Assembly: GCF_000170915.1 (NCBI RefSeq)
Contig: NZ_ABCT01000005.1
Coordinates: 124,001-188,000 of the forward strand
DNA length: 64,000 nt
Reading direction: 5' to 3'
Source: Limnobacter sp. MED105
Lineage (GTDB): Bacteria > Pseudomonadota > Gammaproteobacteria > Burkholderiales > Burkholderiaceae_B
Made by a program: the position numbers and the translations under genes. This document shows, piece after piece, positions 8,420 through 17,580 of the stretch. How positions within the stretch are numbered: the stretch's first letter is position 1; the number at the start of each line of letters is the position of its first letter. The notes beneath the pieces are model-generated. The model was not told where the DNA came from and did no database searches. It saw only the letters and a program-made list of their open reading frames with translations.

Positions 8420-9328
8420 CTAAGCAGCCTGTGCTGCCCGGTAGTTGGCCCAAACCGGGGTCGCCAATTCAAGCCACTGAGTTACTTCAGTGGCTTTTAT
8501 TTTGCCCAAACCAAAGTGTTGCCACACGGTGTTCAAATTCAGCACCGGGTCTTGTTCAGGCACGGCCAAGGCACCGGTTTGCTTGGATAATTTTTGGCCA
8601 TCTTCGGCCAATATAACGGGCAGGTGCCAATAGCTTGGGGGATTCACAATAGCTTGTGTCTCAAGCCCGCCCTGCAAGGCCTTCCAAACAGCAATTTGCC
8701 GGGCGGTGGTGTCTGCCAGGTCTTCGCCGCGCACAATGTGCGTCACCTTGCTTGCCAAATCATCGACAACCACGACTAGGTGATAAGCCCAAAACCCATC
8801 GCCTCGTTTCAATACAAAATCGCCACTACTGGCATTCAAGTCGTCATTGAATGTACCTAGCCGGTGGTCGTGCCACTGTATTGGCTCGGTCGGGCAGCGA
8901 AAACGAATTGCGCGTGCCTCGCGGCCTTCAGGCATGCCATGGCGGCAAGTGCCGGGGTAAATGCGGTTTTCGCCAAGCGCCCGCTGTGAATTGGCGTCGT
9001 CGATTTCCTTTCGGGTGCAGGCGCAGGGGTAGGTTAGGTTCAGAATGTTCAGGTGTTTCAAAGCGGTTTCATACACTGAATGCCGTTGCGATTGCACCCA
9101 CACCTCCCCTTGCCATTGAAGGCCATGGCGTTTCAAGGTGCGCACAATGTGTTCAACAGAAGCCGTGTCGCAACGCCCCTCGTCAATGTCTTCAATGCGC
9201 AAAAGCCATTGCCCGTGGTGCACCTTGGCATCCAGAAAGCTGCCCAGTGCGGTGGCCAGCGAACCCAAATGCAGTGGGCCAGTGGGCGAGGGGGCGAATC
9301 GGCCAATGTAGGGCGCTGGAGCGGGCAT
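8420..9328 (-). CDS. gluQ: Glutamyl-Q tRNA(Asp) synthetase
   Basis: The 302-residue protein matches the catalytic half of glutamyl-tRNA synthetase without the anticodon domain, as expected for GluQ, which attaches glutamate to queuosine of tRNA-Asp. Motifs are RFAPSPTGPLHLGSLATA (HIGH-like), ALGSFLDAK, the zinc-type CACTRKEI and the KLSKQTGA equivalent of KMSKS. ATG 9328 gives MPAPAPYIGRFAP; a GTG at 9337 would add three residues. It starts 12 bases after the LysR stop, so the two are probably cotranscribed. With queA nearby it points to queuosine-modified tRNAs. Confidence 0.93.
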   Translation of the reverse strand: MPAPAPYIGRFAPSPTGPLHLGSLATALGSFLDAKVHHGQWLLRIEDIDEGRCDTASVEHIVRTLKRHGLQWQGEVWVQSQRHSVYETALKHLNILNLTYPCACTRKEIDDANSQRALGENRIYPGTCRHGMPEGREARAIRFRCPTEPIQWHDHRLGTFNDDLNASSGDFVLKRGDGFWAYHLVVVVDDLASKVTHIVRGEDLADTTARQIAVWKALQGGLETQAIVNPPSYWHLPVILAEDGQKLSKQTGALAVPEQDPVLNLNTVWQHFGLGKIKATEVTQWLELATPVWANYRAAQAA

Positions 9329-9340
9329 GTTCTGCACGGT

Positions 9341-10252
9341 TTATTGAGGTGGCTGGAAGTTAAGTTGCACTGTGGCCAGGTGCTTGGTCCACCAGTCGAG
9401 CGCCTTGCCTTGGCTTCCGCGTTGCCATGCAAAGCACAGGCTGCTTTGCCGGGTCACATCCTCGGTTTTCTTGATCAGCAAGTCGCCGTTCGCAACTTCG
9501 TGCTCAATCAAATTCCAGGGCAGCCAGCCACAACCCAAACCGGCCAGTTGGGCTTTCACCTTGGTTTGCAGATTGGGTACCGTCAGCACGGCCTGCCCGC
9601 TTTGCAAACCAAATGTCAGGGGTTTGAAGTTTCGGGAGGTGTCACCCACGGCCACTGCACGGTATTGGCGAATGGTGTCTATGCACAAGGGCTCTTCCGC
9701 ATGGGCCAGCGGATGATCGGGCGCTACCGCGAACACGAAAAGTGATTGACCGAAGCTTTGAATGTGTAAGCCGGTGGCGCTGGCAAACTGGTTTTGATCC
9801 AGACGACTGCCAATCAGTAGGTCGGCTCGACCCGAGTACAAAGCCTCCCAGGTGCCCGACAGCACTTCGCTCGAGAAACGCAGCCGGGTGGGGCTTTCCA
9901 GCGCATCAAACGCCTGAATCCAGGGAATGGCCTTCTCGAACGGCACCACTGAATCCAGCACAATCCGCAACTCGGCCTCCCAGCCACTGGCCACGGCTTT
10001 CACACGCTTGGTGAGTGCGTCGGTGCTCTCCAGTAGTTTGCGACCCTCCTCCAGCAGGGCTTTGCCCGCAGGGGTCAACTTGGCTTTGTGGCCCGACCGG
10101 TCGTAGATCAGAACATCCAGGCTTTCTTCCAGTTGTCGCAGTTGGTAGGTGATTGCCGAAGGCGCTTTGTTCAAGGCCACCGCAGCGGCGGCAAAACTGC
10201 CCCGTGCTTCAATCAATTCAAGCAGGGCAAGGCTGTCGAGGTTGATGGTCAT
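9341..10252 (-). CDS. LysR-family transcriptional regulator
   Basis: The 303-residue protein has the LysR layout: an N-terminal winged helix-turn-helix (LALLELIEARGSFAAAAVAL then APSAITYQLRQLEESL) and an effector-binding domain from about residue 90. It is divergent from the pirin gene, with 98 bases between the starts, and upstream of gluQ. LysR genes of this layout commonly control the divergent gene, so the pirin/flavodoxin pair is the likely target; the effector is unknown. Family relatives next to pirin genes are often of the AaeR/YhaJ kind, but I cannot confirm that here. Confidence 0.9.
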   Translation of the reverse strand: MTINLDSLALLELIEARGSFAAAAVALNKAPSAITYQLRQLEESLDVLIYDRSGHKAKLTPAGKALLEEGRKLLESTDALTKRVKAVASGWEAELRIVLDSVVPFEKAIPWIQAFDALESPTRLRFSSEVLSGTWEALYSGRADLLIGSRLDQNQFASATGLHIQSFGQSLFVFAVAPDHPLAHAEEPLCIDTIRQYRAVAVGDTSRNFKPLTFGLQSGQAVLTVPNLQTKVKAQLAGLGCGWLPWNLIEHEVANGDLLIKKTEDVTRQSSLCFAWQRGSQGKALDWWTKHLATVQLNFQPPQ

Positions 10253-10266
10253 GGGGTTCAGTTTTT

Positions 10267-10283
10267 TTGAATGAGTTCGTCAA
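10267..10283. promoter_or_regulatory. Candidate LysR operator between lysR and pirin gene
   Basis: A dyad TTGA-N9-TCAA lies in the 98-base divergent region, 14 bases before the LysR start. Short dyads of this size in this position are the usual form of LysR autoregulatory sites. The match is short and could be chance. Confidence 0.35.
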
Positions 10284-10350
10284 ATTCTACGCCTTGTTTG
10301 GCTGCATGGCACCACCTACACTGAATTCATCATTCAACAGGAGGTTGAAC

Positions 10351-11061
10351 ATGTTCCAGATCAGAAAATCCAGCGAGCGCGGTTATGCCAACCATGGTTG
10401 GCTTGAGAGCTATCACAGCTTCTCCTTTTCCAGCTACTACGATCCCAAGCACATGGGCTTTGGCCCTTTGCGCGTGATCAATGAAGACATTGTTCAACCG
10501 CAAACCGGGTTTGGTACCCATGGCCATCGCGACATGGAAATCATCACCTACATGTTGGGTGGCGAACTAAGCCACCGGGACAGTCTGGGCGGTGGTTCTG
10601 CCATCAAGCCCAATCAGATTCAGCGCATGAGCGCAGGCACCGGTATTCGCCATTCCGAAATGAATGCGCACAAAACCGAGGCTGCGCACTTGCTGCAAAT
10701 CTGGATTGAGCCTGCGGTGAATGGCGTTGAACCTGGCTACAAAGACCACGACCTGGATGTGGAAAGCATTACCGGCCAGTTGGGACTGGTGGTAACAGGC
10801 GACAAAGCCGAGGCCGAGGCAAAGAAAATTGCCTTTATTCACCAGGACGCAAAAATGTACGCAGGCCGCTTGAGCAATCAAAGCGTGCACCGCGAGCTGG
10901 ACCCCGCACGCAAAGGGTATCTGCATGTGGCCAAGGGTTCGCTGAGCGTGGGCAATGTGCTGTTGCAAACCGGCGATGCACTCTTGATTGCAGGTGAACG
11001 TGAGCTGAATTTTGACGTAAGTGAACAGGCCGAAGTTCTTTTCTTCGACTTGCCCGCTTGA
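10351..11061 (+). CDS. Pirin-family protein (possible quercetin dioxygenase)
   Basis: The ATG at 10351 follows a strong AACAGGAGG ribosome site and gives 236 residues. The bicupin pattern of pirins is clear: GFGTHGHRDMEIITYMLGG and HRDSLGGGSAIKPNQIQRM near residues 55-90, with the metal-ligand His and Glu residues, then MSAGTGIRHSEMN. Bacterial pirins of the YhhW/YhaK type can cleave quercetin in vitro; their cellular role is uncertain. A longer reading from 10267 lacks a ribosome site. The flavodoxin-like gene follows by 26 bases, suggesting a two-gene redox unit controlled by the divergent LysR protein. Confidence 0.92.
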   Translation: MFQIRKSSERGYANHGWLESYHSFSFSSYYDPKHMGFGPLRVINEDIVQPQTGFGTHGHRDMEIITYMLGGELSHRDSLGGGSAIKPNQIQRMSAGTGIRHSEMNAHKTEAAHLLQIWIEPAVNGVEPGYKDHDLDVESITGQLGLVVTGDKAEAEAKKIAFIHQDAKMYAGRLSNQSVHRELDPARKGYLHVAKGSLSVGNVLLQTGDALLIAGERELNFDVSEQAEVLFFDLPA

Positions 11062-11087
11062 TTGTTACAACAACGAGGGAGTAAAAA

Positions 11088-11648
11088 ATGACACAAGTTG
11101 CAATTGTTTATCACAGTGGTTACGGCCACACCGCAAAAGTGGCCGAGTTTGTTCAGCAGGGCGTGGATGCTGTGGAAGGTGTACAAAGCCACCTGATTTC
11201 TGTGAACGACGTGAACGATGCCACATGGGACGTGTTGGCCAAGGCTGACGCCATTATTTTCGGCTCGCCCACCTACATGGGCGGGGCTTCGGCAGACTTC
11301 AAAAAGTTTGCTGATGCGTCCAGCAAAGTGTGGTTCAGCCAAGGCTGGAAAAACAAGGTGGCGGGTGGTTTTACCAACTCGCTTTCCATGAGTGGCGACA
11401 AGCTCAGCACGCTGCAATATTTTGTAACCTACGCCATGCAACACGGCATGATCTGGGTGGGCAGTGCCACACCCGGCGCGCAAAAGCCAGGTGATGTGGC
11501 AGAACTGAATCGTGTGGGCTCTTGGGTGGGCGTGATGACCCAATCCGACAATGCCCCTGCAGACGTTACTCCGCCTGCGTCTGACCTTGAAACTGCGAAG
11601 ATTTACGGCAGCAGGGTGGCCGAGTTTGCAAAGAAGTTGTCGGCCTAA
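11088..11648 (+). CDS. Flavodoxin-family NAD(P)H:quinone oxidoreductase (WrbA-like)
   Basis: The 186-residue protein starts with an FMN phosphate-binding loop (VAIVYHSGYGHTAKVAEFV, residues 4-22) and has the family loop IIFGSPTYMGGASADFK near residue 60, as in WrbA and related quinone reductases. It should bind FMN and reduce quinones by two electrons in the cytoplasm. It is slightly shorter than E. coli WrbA (198 residues) and lacks that protein's exact signature, so the general family name is safer. It sits directly behind the pirin gene with a GAGGGAG ribosome site. Confidence 0.85.
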   Translation: MTQVAIVYHSGYGHTAKVAEFVQQGVDAVEGVQSHLISVNDVNDATWDVLAKADAIIFGSPTYMGGASADFKKFADASSKVWFSQGWKNKVAGGFTNSLSMSGDKLSTLQYFVTYAMQHGMIWVGSATPGAQKPGDVAELNRVGSWVGVMTQSDNAPADVTPPASDLETAKIYGSRVAEFAKKLSA

Positions 11649-11683
11649 TAGTTAGCCCAAGACGTGAATGGGCTGTAATCAAA

Positions 11684-11699
11684 TATCCGTTTGCGGATA
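11684..11699. repeat. Short hairpin just before dnaE
   Basis: TATCCG, loop TTTG and CGGATA form a perfect six-pair hairpin ending 10 bases before the dnaE ATG, next to its GGGGGG ribosome site. A role in dnaE translation is possible but unproven. Confidence 0.35.
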
Positions 11700-11709
11700 A
11701 AATGGGGGG

Positions 11710-14700
11710 ATGACTAATTCATCCCCCACATTGCCTTCCACGTTTGTTCACCTGCGCATGCACACCGAGTTCTCGGTGCTCGACGGCATGGTGCGCGTGG
11801 GCGAGGCTGTCAAAGCCGCCGCTGGCTGCGGTATGCCTGCCCTGGCCATTTCCGACCTGTCCAACCTGTTTGGTCTGATCAAGTTTTACGGCAAGGCGCG
11901 TGGTGCTGGCGTTAAGCCAATTGCTGCTTGCGATGTGTGGATTGAAAGCGACCGCGACGAAGAACAACCCGCACGCATGTTGTTGCTGGTGCAAAACCAC
12001 AAAGGTTATTTGCAACTTTGCGAGTTGTTAAGCCGGGCGTTTTTGCGCAACCAGAAGCGCGGCAAAGCCACGCTGAAGTTTGAATGGTTTGATGAAGTGG
12101 GCTGTGATGGTCTGATCGCCATTTCAGGCTTTGCAAGTTCAGATATTGGCCAGTTCTTGCTGGGCGGCAACATGGCCCGCGCAGAAGACTCTGCCCGAAA
12201 ATTCCTGAAACACTTTGAAGGCCGGTACTACATCGAGCTGCAACGCGATGGCTCAACCCAGGCCGAGAACCTGGTGAATTTGAGTTGCCAGTTGGCTGCC
12301 AAGTTGCAGTTGCCTGTGGTGGCCACGCACCCAATCCAGTTTTTGAAGCCCGAAGACTTCCGTGCGCATGAGGCGCGGGTGTGTATTGCGCAGGGCGAAA
12401 TTTTGTCGAATCCGCGCAGGCCTCGCCGCTTCACCGAGCAGCAGTATTTCAAAACCGCGCAGGAAATGGCAGAACTGTTTGCCGACATTCCCAGTGCCAT
12501 TCGCAACAGCATTCGAATCGCCCAGCGCTGCAATTTAACGCTTGAATTGGGCAAGCCCAAGCTGCCCGCATTCCCCACGCCCGATGGCATGACACTGGAT
12601 GACTACCTGGTGCATTTGTCCAAGGAAGGTTTGGAAAAACGCTTGGCGCACCTGTTCCCGAGTATCGAGGAACGGGAAAAAATGCGTCCGGAATACGAAG
12701 CGCGTTTGAAAATTGAATGCGACACCATCATTGGGATGGGCTTTCCCGGTTACTTCCTGATCGTTCAGGACTTCATTAACTGGGGCAAGAAAAACGGTGT
12801 GCCAGTTGGCCCGGGCCGGGGCTCGGGCGCAGGTTCACTGGTGGCTTATTCACTGGGCATTACCGACCTTGATCCGCTGCGGTACGACTTGCTGTTCGAG
12901 CGTTTCTTGAACCCTGAGCGGGTTTCAATGCCCGACTTCGACATTGACTTCTGCCAGGACAACCGCGACCGCGTCATCGACTATGTGAAGCAAAACTACG
13001 GGCGCGATGCGGTCAGCCAAATCGCCACCTTCGGTACTTTGGGTGCGAAAGCAGTTATTCGTGATGCGGGCCGCGTGCTCGACATGCCCTATATGTATTG
13101 CGACGGCCTGTCGAAGCTGATTCCGCAAACCCCCGCCGACCCTTGGGACCTGGACCGGGCCATGGCCGACGAACCTACCTTCCGTGAACGGGTGGAAAAC
13201 GAAGACGAAGCCAAGGAAATTATTGCCGTGGCTCGGCCACTCGAAGGCCTGACCCGCAACGTGGGTATGCACGCGGGTGGCGTGTTGATTGCGCCGGGCA
13301 AGTTGACTGACTTCTGCCCTTTGTATTGTGCCGATGGTTCTACCGATTCCGTGGTGTCGCAGTACGACAAAGACGACGTCGAAGCCGTGGGCCTGGTGAA
13401 GTTCGACTTCTTGGGTTTGCGCAACCTGACCATTCTGGACTGGGCTGTGCGCTGGGTGCGCGAAAACTATGAAGACCAGCGCGACTTCCGCTTGGAAGAC
13501 CTGCCGCTGGACGACCCGGCTGTGTATCAGTTGTTCTCAGATGGCAACACCACCGCTGTGTTTCAGTCTGAATCGCGTTCCGCGAAAGACCTTGAAAAGA
13601 AATTAAAGCCTGACAACTTTGAAGACATCATCGCCTTGATGGCGCTGAACCGCCCCGGTCCTTTGGGTTCCGGCATGGTGGACGACTTTATTGCCCGTAA
13701 AAAAGAAACTTCGAAAACCGGGAAAGGGCGTGCGGAGTGGTACTTCCACCCCAAGCTCGAAGGCATCCTGAAAAGCACCTACGGTGTGATTGTTTACCAA
13801 GAGCAGGTGATGCTGGTTGCCCAAATTTTGGCGGGTTACAGCCTGGGTGGCGCCGACTTGCTTCGCCGTGCGATGGGTAAAAAGAAGCCCGAAGAAATGG
13901 CCAAGCAGCGTGAAATTTTCACGACCGGTGCAACCGAGCGCGGCGTAGACCCGGCGGTGGCCAAGCAGCTTTTCGATTTGATGGAAAAGTTTGCGGAATA
14001 TGGTTTCAACAAATCACATTCGGCTGCTTACGCGCTGATTGCATATCACACGGCCTGGTTGAAGGCTCATTACCCAGCTGAGTTCATGGCGGCGTCCATG
14101 AGTTCTGACATGGACGACACCGACAAAGTAAAAATCTTTGTTGAAGACGCCATGGCCATGTGCCAGGTGCCGGGAAAAAAAGCGGGCACCACAGTCACCA
14201 TGCTGGGCCCGGATGTGAACGAATCCAACTTCCGTTTCACAGCGGTGCGCATTGATGGTGAAAAACGCGCCAGCGCCATTCGTTACGGTTTGGGTGCGGT
14301 GAAAGGTACAGGCCAGGCCGCTTGTGAAGCGATTGTGGCCGAGCGCAATGCCAATGGCCCGTTCACCAGTCTGTTCGACTTTGTGAAACGGGTAGACAGC
14401 AAACAAATCAACCGCCGGGTGATTGAAGCACTGATCCGCGCAGGCGCATTCGATGCCTTGAACCCTGACCGTGCCAAATTGTTGGCCAGTTCGGGTCAGG
14501 CCATGGAATGGGCAGCACAGCAAGCTGCCACAGCCTCGCAAGTCAGCTTGTTTGGTGAAGACCTTGGGGGCGATGCGCCGCCGGAATTGGTGGAAGTACC
14601 CACCTGGAGCGAACGCGAAAAACTGCAACAAGAAAAAGCGGCCTTGGGTTATTACTTCAGCGGGCACCTGTTCAAAGCCGATGAAGCGAATGTGCGCCAG

Positions 14701-15240
14701 TTTGTAAAGTTGCGCCTGAAAGACCTTTCGCCTGGCCGGGACATGGTGTGGATGGCGGGTGTTATCGCATCGTTGCGCACCATGATGACCAAGCGTGGAA
14801 AAATGGCCATTGTGTTGCTCGACGATTCCACGGCACAGGTTGAGTTGTCCATTTTCAATGAGCAGTTTGAGGCCAATCGCAACTTGTTGAAAGAAGACTC
14901 CTTGCTGGTTTTACAGGGCAAGGTGTCTGAAGATTCGTACACCGGTGGTTTGCGAATTTCAGCCGAGAACCTGTATTCGCTCGCCAGTGCGCGTGCTCAC
15001 TTTGTCAGCCGCTTGAGGCTGAGTATGAATGGGCAATCGGATGCTGAAAAGCTGCGCGCCATGCTGGAACCGTTTCGTGACCCGGAGCAGGGTTGCCTGG
15101 TTGAAATTGACTATCACAATGGCCATGCAGCCTGCGTGGCCCAGTTGAGCAGTGAATGGAAAGTGCGGCCCGAAGAAGATTTGCTGATTGAAATGCAAGG
15201 CTGGCTGGGTGAGGGCAAGGCGAAATGGGTGTTTGGCTAG
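11710..15240 (+). CDS. dnaE: DNA polymerase III alpha subunit
   Basis: This is the replicative C-family polymerase, 1176 residues, normal length for DnaE1. It starts with a PHP domain (HLRMHTEFSVLDGMV near residue 11). The palm carries VSMPDFDIDFC near residue 405 with catalytic aspartates, GVPVGPGRGSGAGSLVAYS before it, and GMHAGGVLIAPGK and GPLGSGMVDDFIARKK after it. A helix-hairpin-helix region around residue 900 and an OB-fold near residue 1010 (VWMAGVIASLRTMMTKRGK) complete the layout. The gene appears to be a single transcription unit. Downstream lie 573 bases without a recognisable gene. Confidence 0.98.
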   Translation: MTNSSPTLPSTFVHLRMHTEFSVLDGMVRVGEAVKAAAGCGMPALAISDLSNLFGLIKFYGKARGAGVKPIAACDVWIESDRDEEQPARMLLLVQNHKGYLQLCELLSRAFLRNQKRGKATLKFEWFDEVGCDGLIAISGFASSDIGQFLLGGNMARAEDSARKFLKHFEGRYYIELQRDGSTQAENLVNLSCQLAAKLQLPVVATHPIQFLKPEDFRAHEARVCIAQGEILSNPRRPRRFTEQQYFKTAQEMAELFADIPSAIRNSIRIAQRCNLTLELGKPKLPAFPTPDGMTLDDYLVHLSKEGLEKRLAHLFPSIEEREKMRPEYEARLKIECDTIIGMGFPGYFLIVQDFINWGKKNGVPVGPGRGSGAGSLVAYSLGITDLDPLRYDLLFERFLNPERVSMPDFDIDFCQDNRDRVIDYVKQNYGRDAVSQIATFGTLGAKAVIRDAGRVLDMPYMYCDGLSKLIPQTPADPWDLDRAMADEPTFRERVENEDEAKEIIAVARPLEGLTRNVGMHAGGVLIAPGKLTDFCPLYCADGSTDSVVSQYDKDDVEAVGLVKFDFLGLRNLTILDWAVRWVRENYEDQRDFRLEDLPLDDPAVYQLFSDGNTTAVFQSESRSAKDLEKKLKPDNFEDIIALMALNRPGPLGSGMVDDFIARKKETSKTGKGRAEWYFHPKLEGILKSTYGVIVYQEQVMLVAQILAGYSLGGADLLRRAMGKKKPEEMAKQREIFTTGATERGVDPAVAKQLFDLMEKFAEYGFNKSHSAAYALIAYHTAWLKAHYPAEFMAASMSSDMDDTDKVKIFVEDAMAMCQVPGKKAGTTVTMLGPDVNESNFRFTAVRIDGEKRASAIRYGLGAVKGTGQAACEAIVAERNANGPFTSLFDFVKRVDSKQINRRVIEALIRAGAFDALNPDRAKLLASSGQAMEWAAQQAATASQVSLFGEDLGGDAPPELVEVPTWSEREKLQQEKAALGYYFSGHLFKADEANVRQFVKLRLKDLSPGRDMVWMAGVIASLRTMMTKRGKMAIVLLDDSTAQVELSIFNEQFEANRNLLKEDSLLVLQGKVSEDSYTGGLRISAENLYSLASARAHFVSRLRLSMNGQSDAEKLRAMLEPFRDPEQGCLVEIDYHNGHAACVAQLSSEWKVRPEEDLLIEMQGWLGEGKAKWVFG

Positions 15241-15813
15241 ACGAGCGGCCTTATTCTTCCAGCCAACTCAGCGGGGCTGCCCGATTCCTCACCGAAAACC
15301 GCTTCATCCCTTTTTGAATTCATTCTTGCTCACCTCCCTCGGCAAAACACATGGCCGAGTCTCGGTGTTGGCTAATCGCCAAACGCAGCGAATGAATCCA
15401 AACGGGGCGGTTTTCTTGAAGTTCGTAACAGGCAAACCCACTGCCGAGTTGGCCGAAGCACCGCCGTTGGCGAATCTTCCACACACTCCGCTAGGGCTCG
15501 GTTGCGTGATCAATCAGCAGCGATGTCCCAATCGCCTCGCCTTCAAGAAAACCTGCCCTTGCGTGCCGAGCAGGGCCGGTGTTGCCCAGCATGGGCGACA
15601 GAGAACGATTCCGACCCGCTTTTTAGGAGGATCGTTATCAGGCATCGCAAGGCTCAGCAAGGGATAAACAGGTTTTCTGGCGAGAGATTGGGATTCGCGC
15701 TGATTGTGCAAGCGAACACGCTGATTGGGCGACGAACACATGCCGCTTGAGTCGAACCCGCTTGCCACCCACAACCGTGTAAACTTCGAGCATCCAATCC
15801 ACGTTCACGTTGC
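15241..15813. other. Unexplained non-coding stretch with several hairpins
   Basis: No convincing gene is present in these 573 bases: open frames on both strands lack ribosome sites and family features. The stretch does hold several exact hairpins: TTGGC-TAATC-GCCAA at 15368-15382, GCCCA-GCA-TGGGC at 15584-15596, and AACGAT at 15604-15609 pairing with ATCGTT at 15631-15636. GGTTTTCTTGAAG near 15412 recurs as its complement near 15541. A 21-base tandem direct repeat (two imperfect copies) starts at 15698. This could be a structured RNA, a degenerate mobile or repeat element, or both. The signatures of RNase P RNA, tmRNA and 6S RNA were looked for and not found. Confidence 0.5.
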
Positions 15814-17580
15814 ATGCCCGAAATCACTGACTACACCGCCAAAGGCCTATACAAACGCCTGCTTTCCTACAGCCTGCGTTATTGGCCGCTTTTTGCGACA
15901 TCTCTAATTGCCCTGGTGTTCGCCGCTGTCACCGAGCCCTTGTTTGCCAGCCTGATGAAGCCGCTGATCGACGAGAACTTTTCCGGCGAGCGAACCGAAA
16001 TGGCGAAGTGGCTGCCGGTCATCATCATTGTATTGTTCCTCATCCGCGGTTTGGCCACGTACATCAACGAGTATTGCAGCGCCAAACTGGCTGGCTTGGT
16101 GGTTCACGATTTGCGATTTGACATGCTGTCCCGAATTTTGCGTTTCCCGAATTCATATTTTGTTGAGCAACCCGCCGGGAAAATCATTTCTACGGTGTCT
16201 ACCAACGTGGATGCGGTCACCGAAGCGGGTTTCAACATCATCACTGTGCTGATTCGTGACGGTGCAATTGTCATTGGCCTTATGGCTATTCTGCTTTACA
16301 CCAATTGGCAACTCACCCTGATCTGCTTTGCAATTCTTCCTTTGATCGCCATTGGTGTATCCGTGGCGGCCAAGCGTTTGAACCGCTTTGCGCACAGCGC
16401 GCAAACCTCGCATGCCGATTTGGTGCAAAGCATTTCTGAGGTCATTGGTGCACAAAAAATCATCAAAATTTATGGTGCACAACAGGTGGAAACCGATCGC
16501 TTCATGAAAAGTGCAGATGAAATCATGAAGTCGCGCGTGAAGCTGGTGGCCACCAGTGCGGCCAACTCTGCAATTGTTCAGTGGATACTCGCCGCCGCTG
16601 TGGCTGCTGTGGTGTACTTCGCGGGTATTTTGGCTGAAAGTGACAGCATGACTGCGGGCGATTTCGCGTCGTTCATGACTGCCATGATGATGTTGCTGGC
16701 CCCGGTCAAGCGCCTCACTAATATTAACCAGCAACTTCAGAAAGGCCTGGCTGCGGCAGACAATGTATTCCGGGTTGTCGACCGTTCCATTGAAAACTCC
16801 AGCGGTACCCACACCACCGATCGGGCCCTCGGTTACATTGAATTCAACAAAGTGGGGCTGACCTTTCCCGGCGCAGAGGCACCCACGCTGATTGACATTA
16901 ATTTGTGGGTAAAGCCTGGCCAAACCGTGGGCATTGTGGGTGTGTCGGGCGGTGGCAAGTCCACACTGATTAACCTGCTGCCCCGTTTTCTGGACCCCAC
17001 AAGCGGCGTGGTGAAGCTGGACAGTGTCGATTTAAAACAATGGGATTTGCAGTGCCTTCGCCGCCAAATTGCAGTGGTAACCCAGGAAAGCCATTTGTTA
17101 AACGACACCGTGCGCAACAACATTGCTTACGGCGAAATGCGCGGTGCCAGCGATGAAGCCATTTTGAATGCCGCCCGCATGGCCAATGCCCTGCCTTTTA
17201 TTGAAAAACTTGAAAATGGTCTGGATACGGTGCTGGGCGACAACGGACTGAGATTGTCTGGCGGCCAGCGCCAGCGGATTTCAATCGCACGGGCGTTCCT
17301 GAAAAATGCGCCCATTCTTATCCTCGATGAAGCCACGTCTGCACTCGATTCCGAAGCAGAGCGTGAAGTTCAAGAGGACATGGAACGATTGCGCCATGGT
17401 CGAACCACACTGGTGATTGCGCATCGATTGTCCACGCTGACCACGGCCGATTTTATAATCGTGCTGGACCAGGGCAAGTTGATTGAGCAGGGTACCCATC
17501 AGGAGTTGCTGGCAAGGCAGGGCAAATACCACTACCTGCATTCCATTCAAAATCAGTCCACAAGTTTATCCACTGACTGA
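15814..17580 (+). CDS. msbA: Lipid A export ATP-binding/permease protein
   Basis: The 588-residue half-transporter has six N-terminal membrane helices in an ABC type I exporter domain followed by an ATPase. Walker A is VSGGGKST near residue 378, the signature LSGGQRQR near 482, Walker B LILDEATSALD near 500, and the H-loop IAHRLST near 535. Length and layout match MsbA, which flips lipid A-core across the inner membrane. The setting beside glycosyltransferases supports an envelope role. The last 28 bases overlap the convergent GT9 gene. No clear ribosome site precedes the ATG. Confidence 0.93.
   Translation: MPEITDYTAKGLYKRLLSYSLRYWPLFATSLIALVFAAVTEPLFASLMKPLIDENFSGERTEMAKWLPVIIIVLFLIRGLATYINEYCSAKLAGLVVHDLRFDMLSRILRFPNSYFVEQPAGKIISTVSTNVDAVTEAGFNIITVLIRDGAIVIGLMAILLYTNWQLTLICFAILPLIAIGVSVAAKRLNRFAHSAQTSHADLVQSISEVIGAQKIIKIYGAQQVETDRFMKSADEIMKSRVKLVATSAANSAIVQWILAAAVAAVVYFAGILAESDSMTAGDFASFMTAMMMLLAPVKRLTNINQQLQKGLAAADNVFRVVDRSIENSSGTHTTDRALGYIEFNKVGLTFPGAEAPTLIDINLWVKPGQTVGIVGVSGGGKSTLINLLPRFLDPTSGVVKLDSVDLKQWDLQCLRRQIAVVTQESHLLNDTVRNNIAYGEMRGASDEAILNAARMANALPFIEKLENGLDTVLGDNGLRLSGGQRQRISIARAFLKNAPILILDEATSALDSEAEREVQEDMERLRHGRTTLVIAHRLSTLTTADFIIVLDQGKLIEQGTHQELLARQGKYHYLHSIQNQSTSLSTD

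Noticed and set aside
10267-10350. N-terminal extension of the pirin gene
   Set aside because: It overlaps the putative operator and lacks a ribosome site; the start at 10351 has AACAGGAGG.
15188-15667. 159-residue open frame starting in the end of dnaE
   Set aside because: It begins inside dnaE, has no ribosome site, and its sequence shows no domain; kept only as part of the unexplained region.
15241-15813. RNase P RNA, tmRNA or 6S RNA in the gap after dnaE
   Set aside because: The conserved P4 core of RNase P, the tmRNA tag codons and the tRNA-like ends are absent on both strands.
16153-16923. 256-residue open frame opposite msbA
   Set aside because: Shadow of msbA with no recognisable domain.
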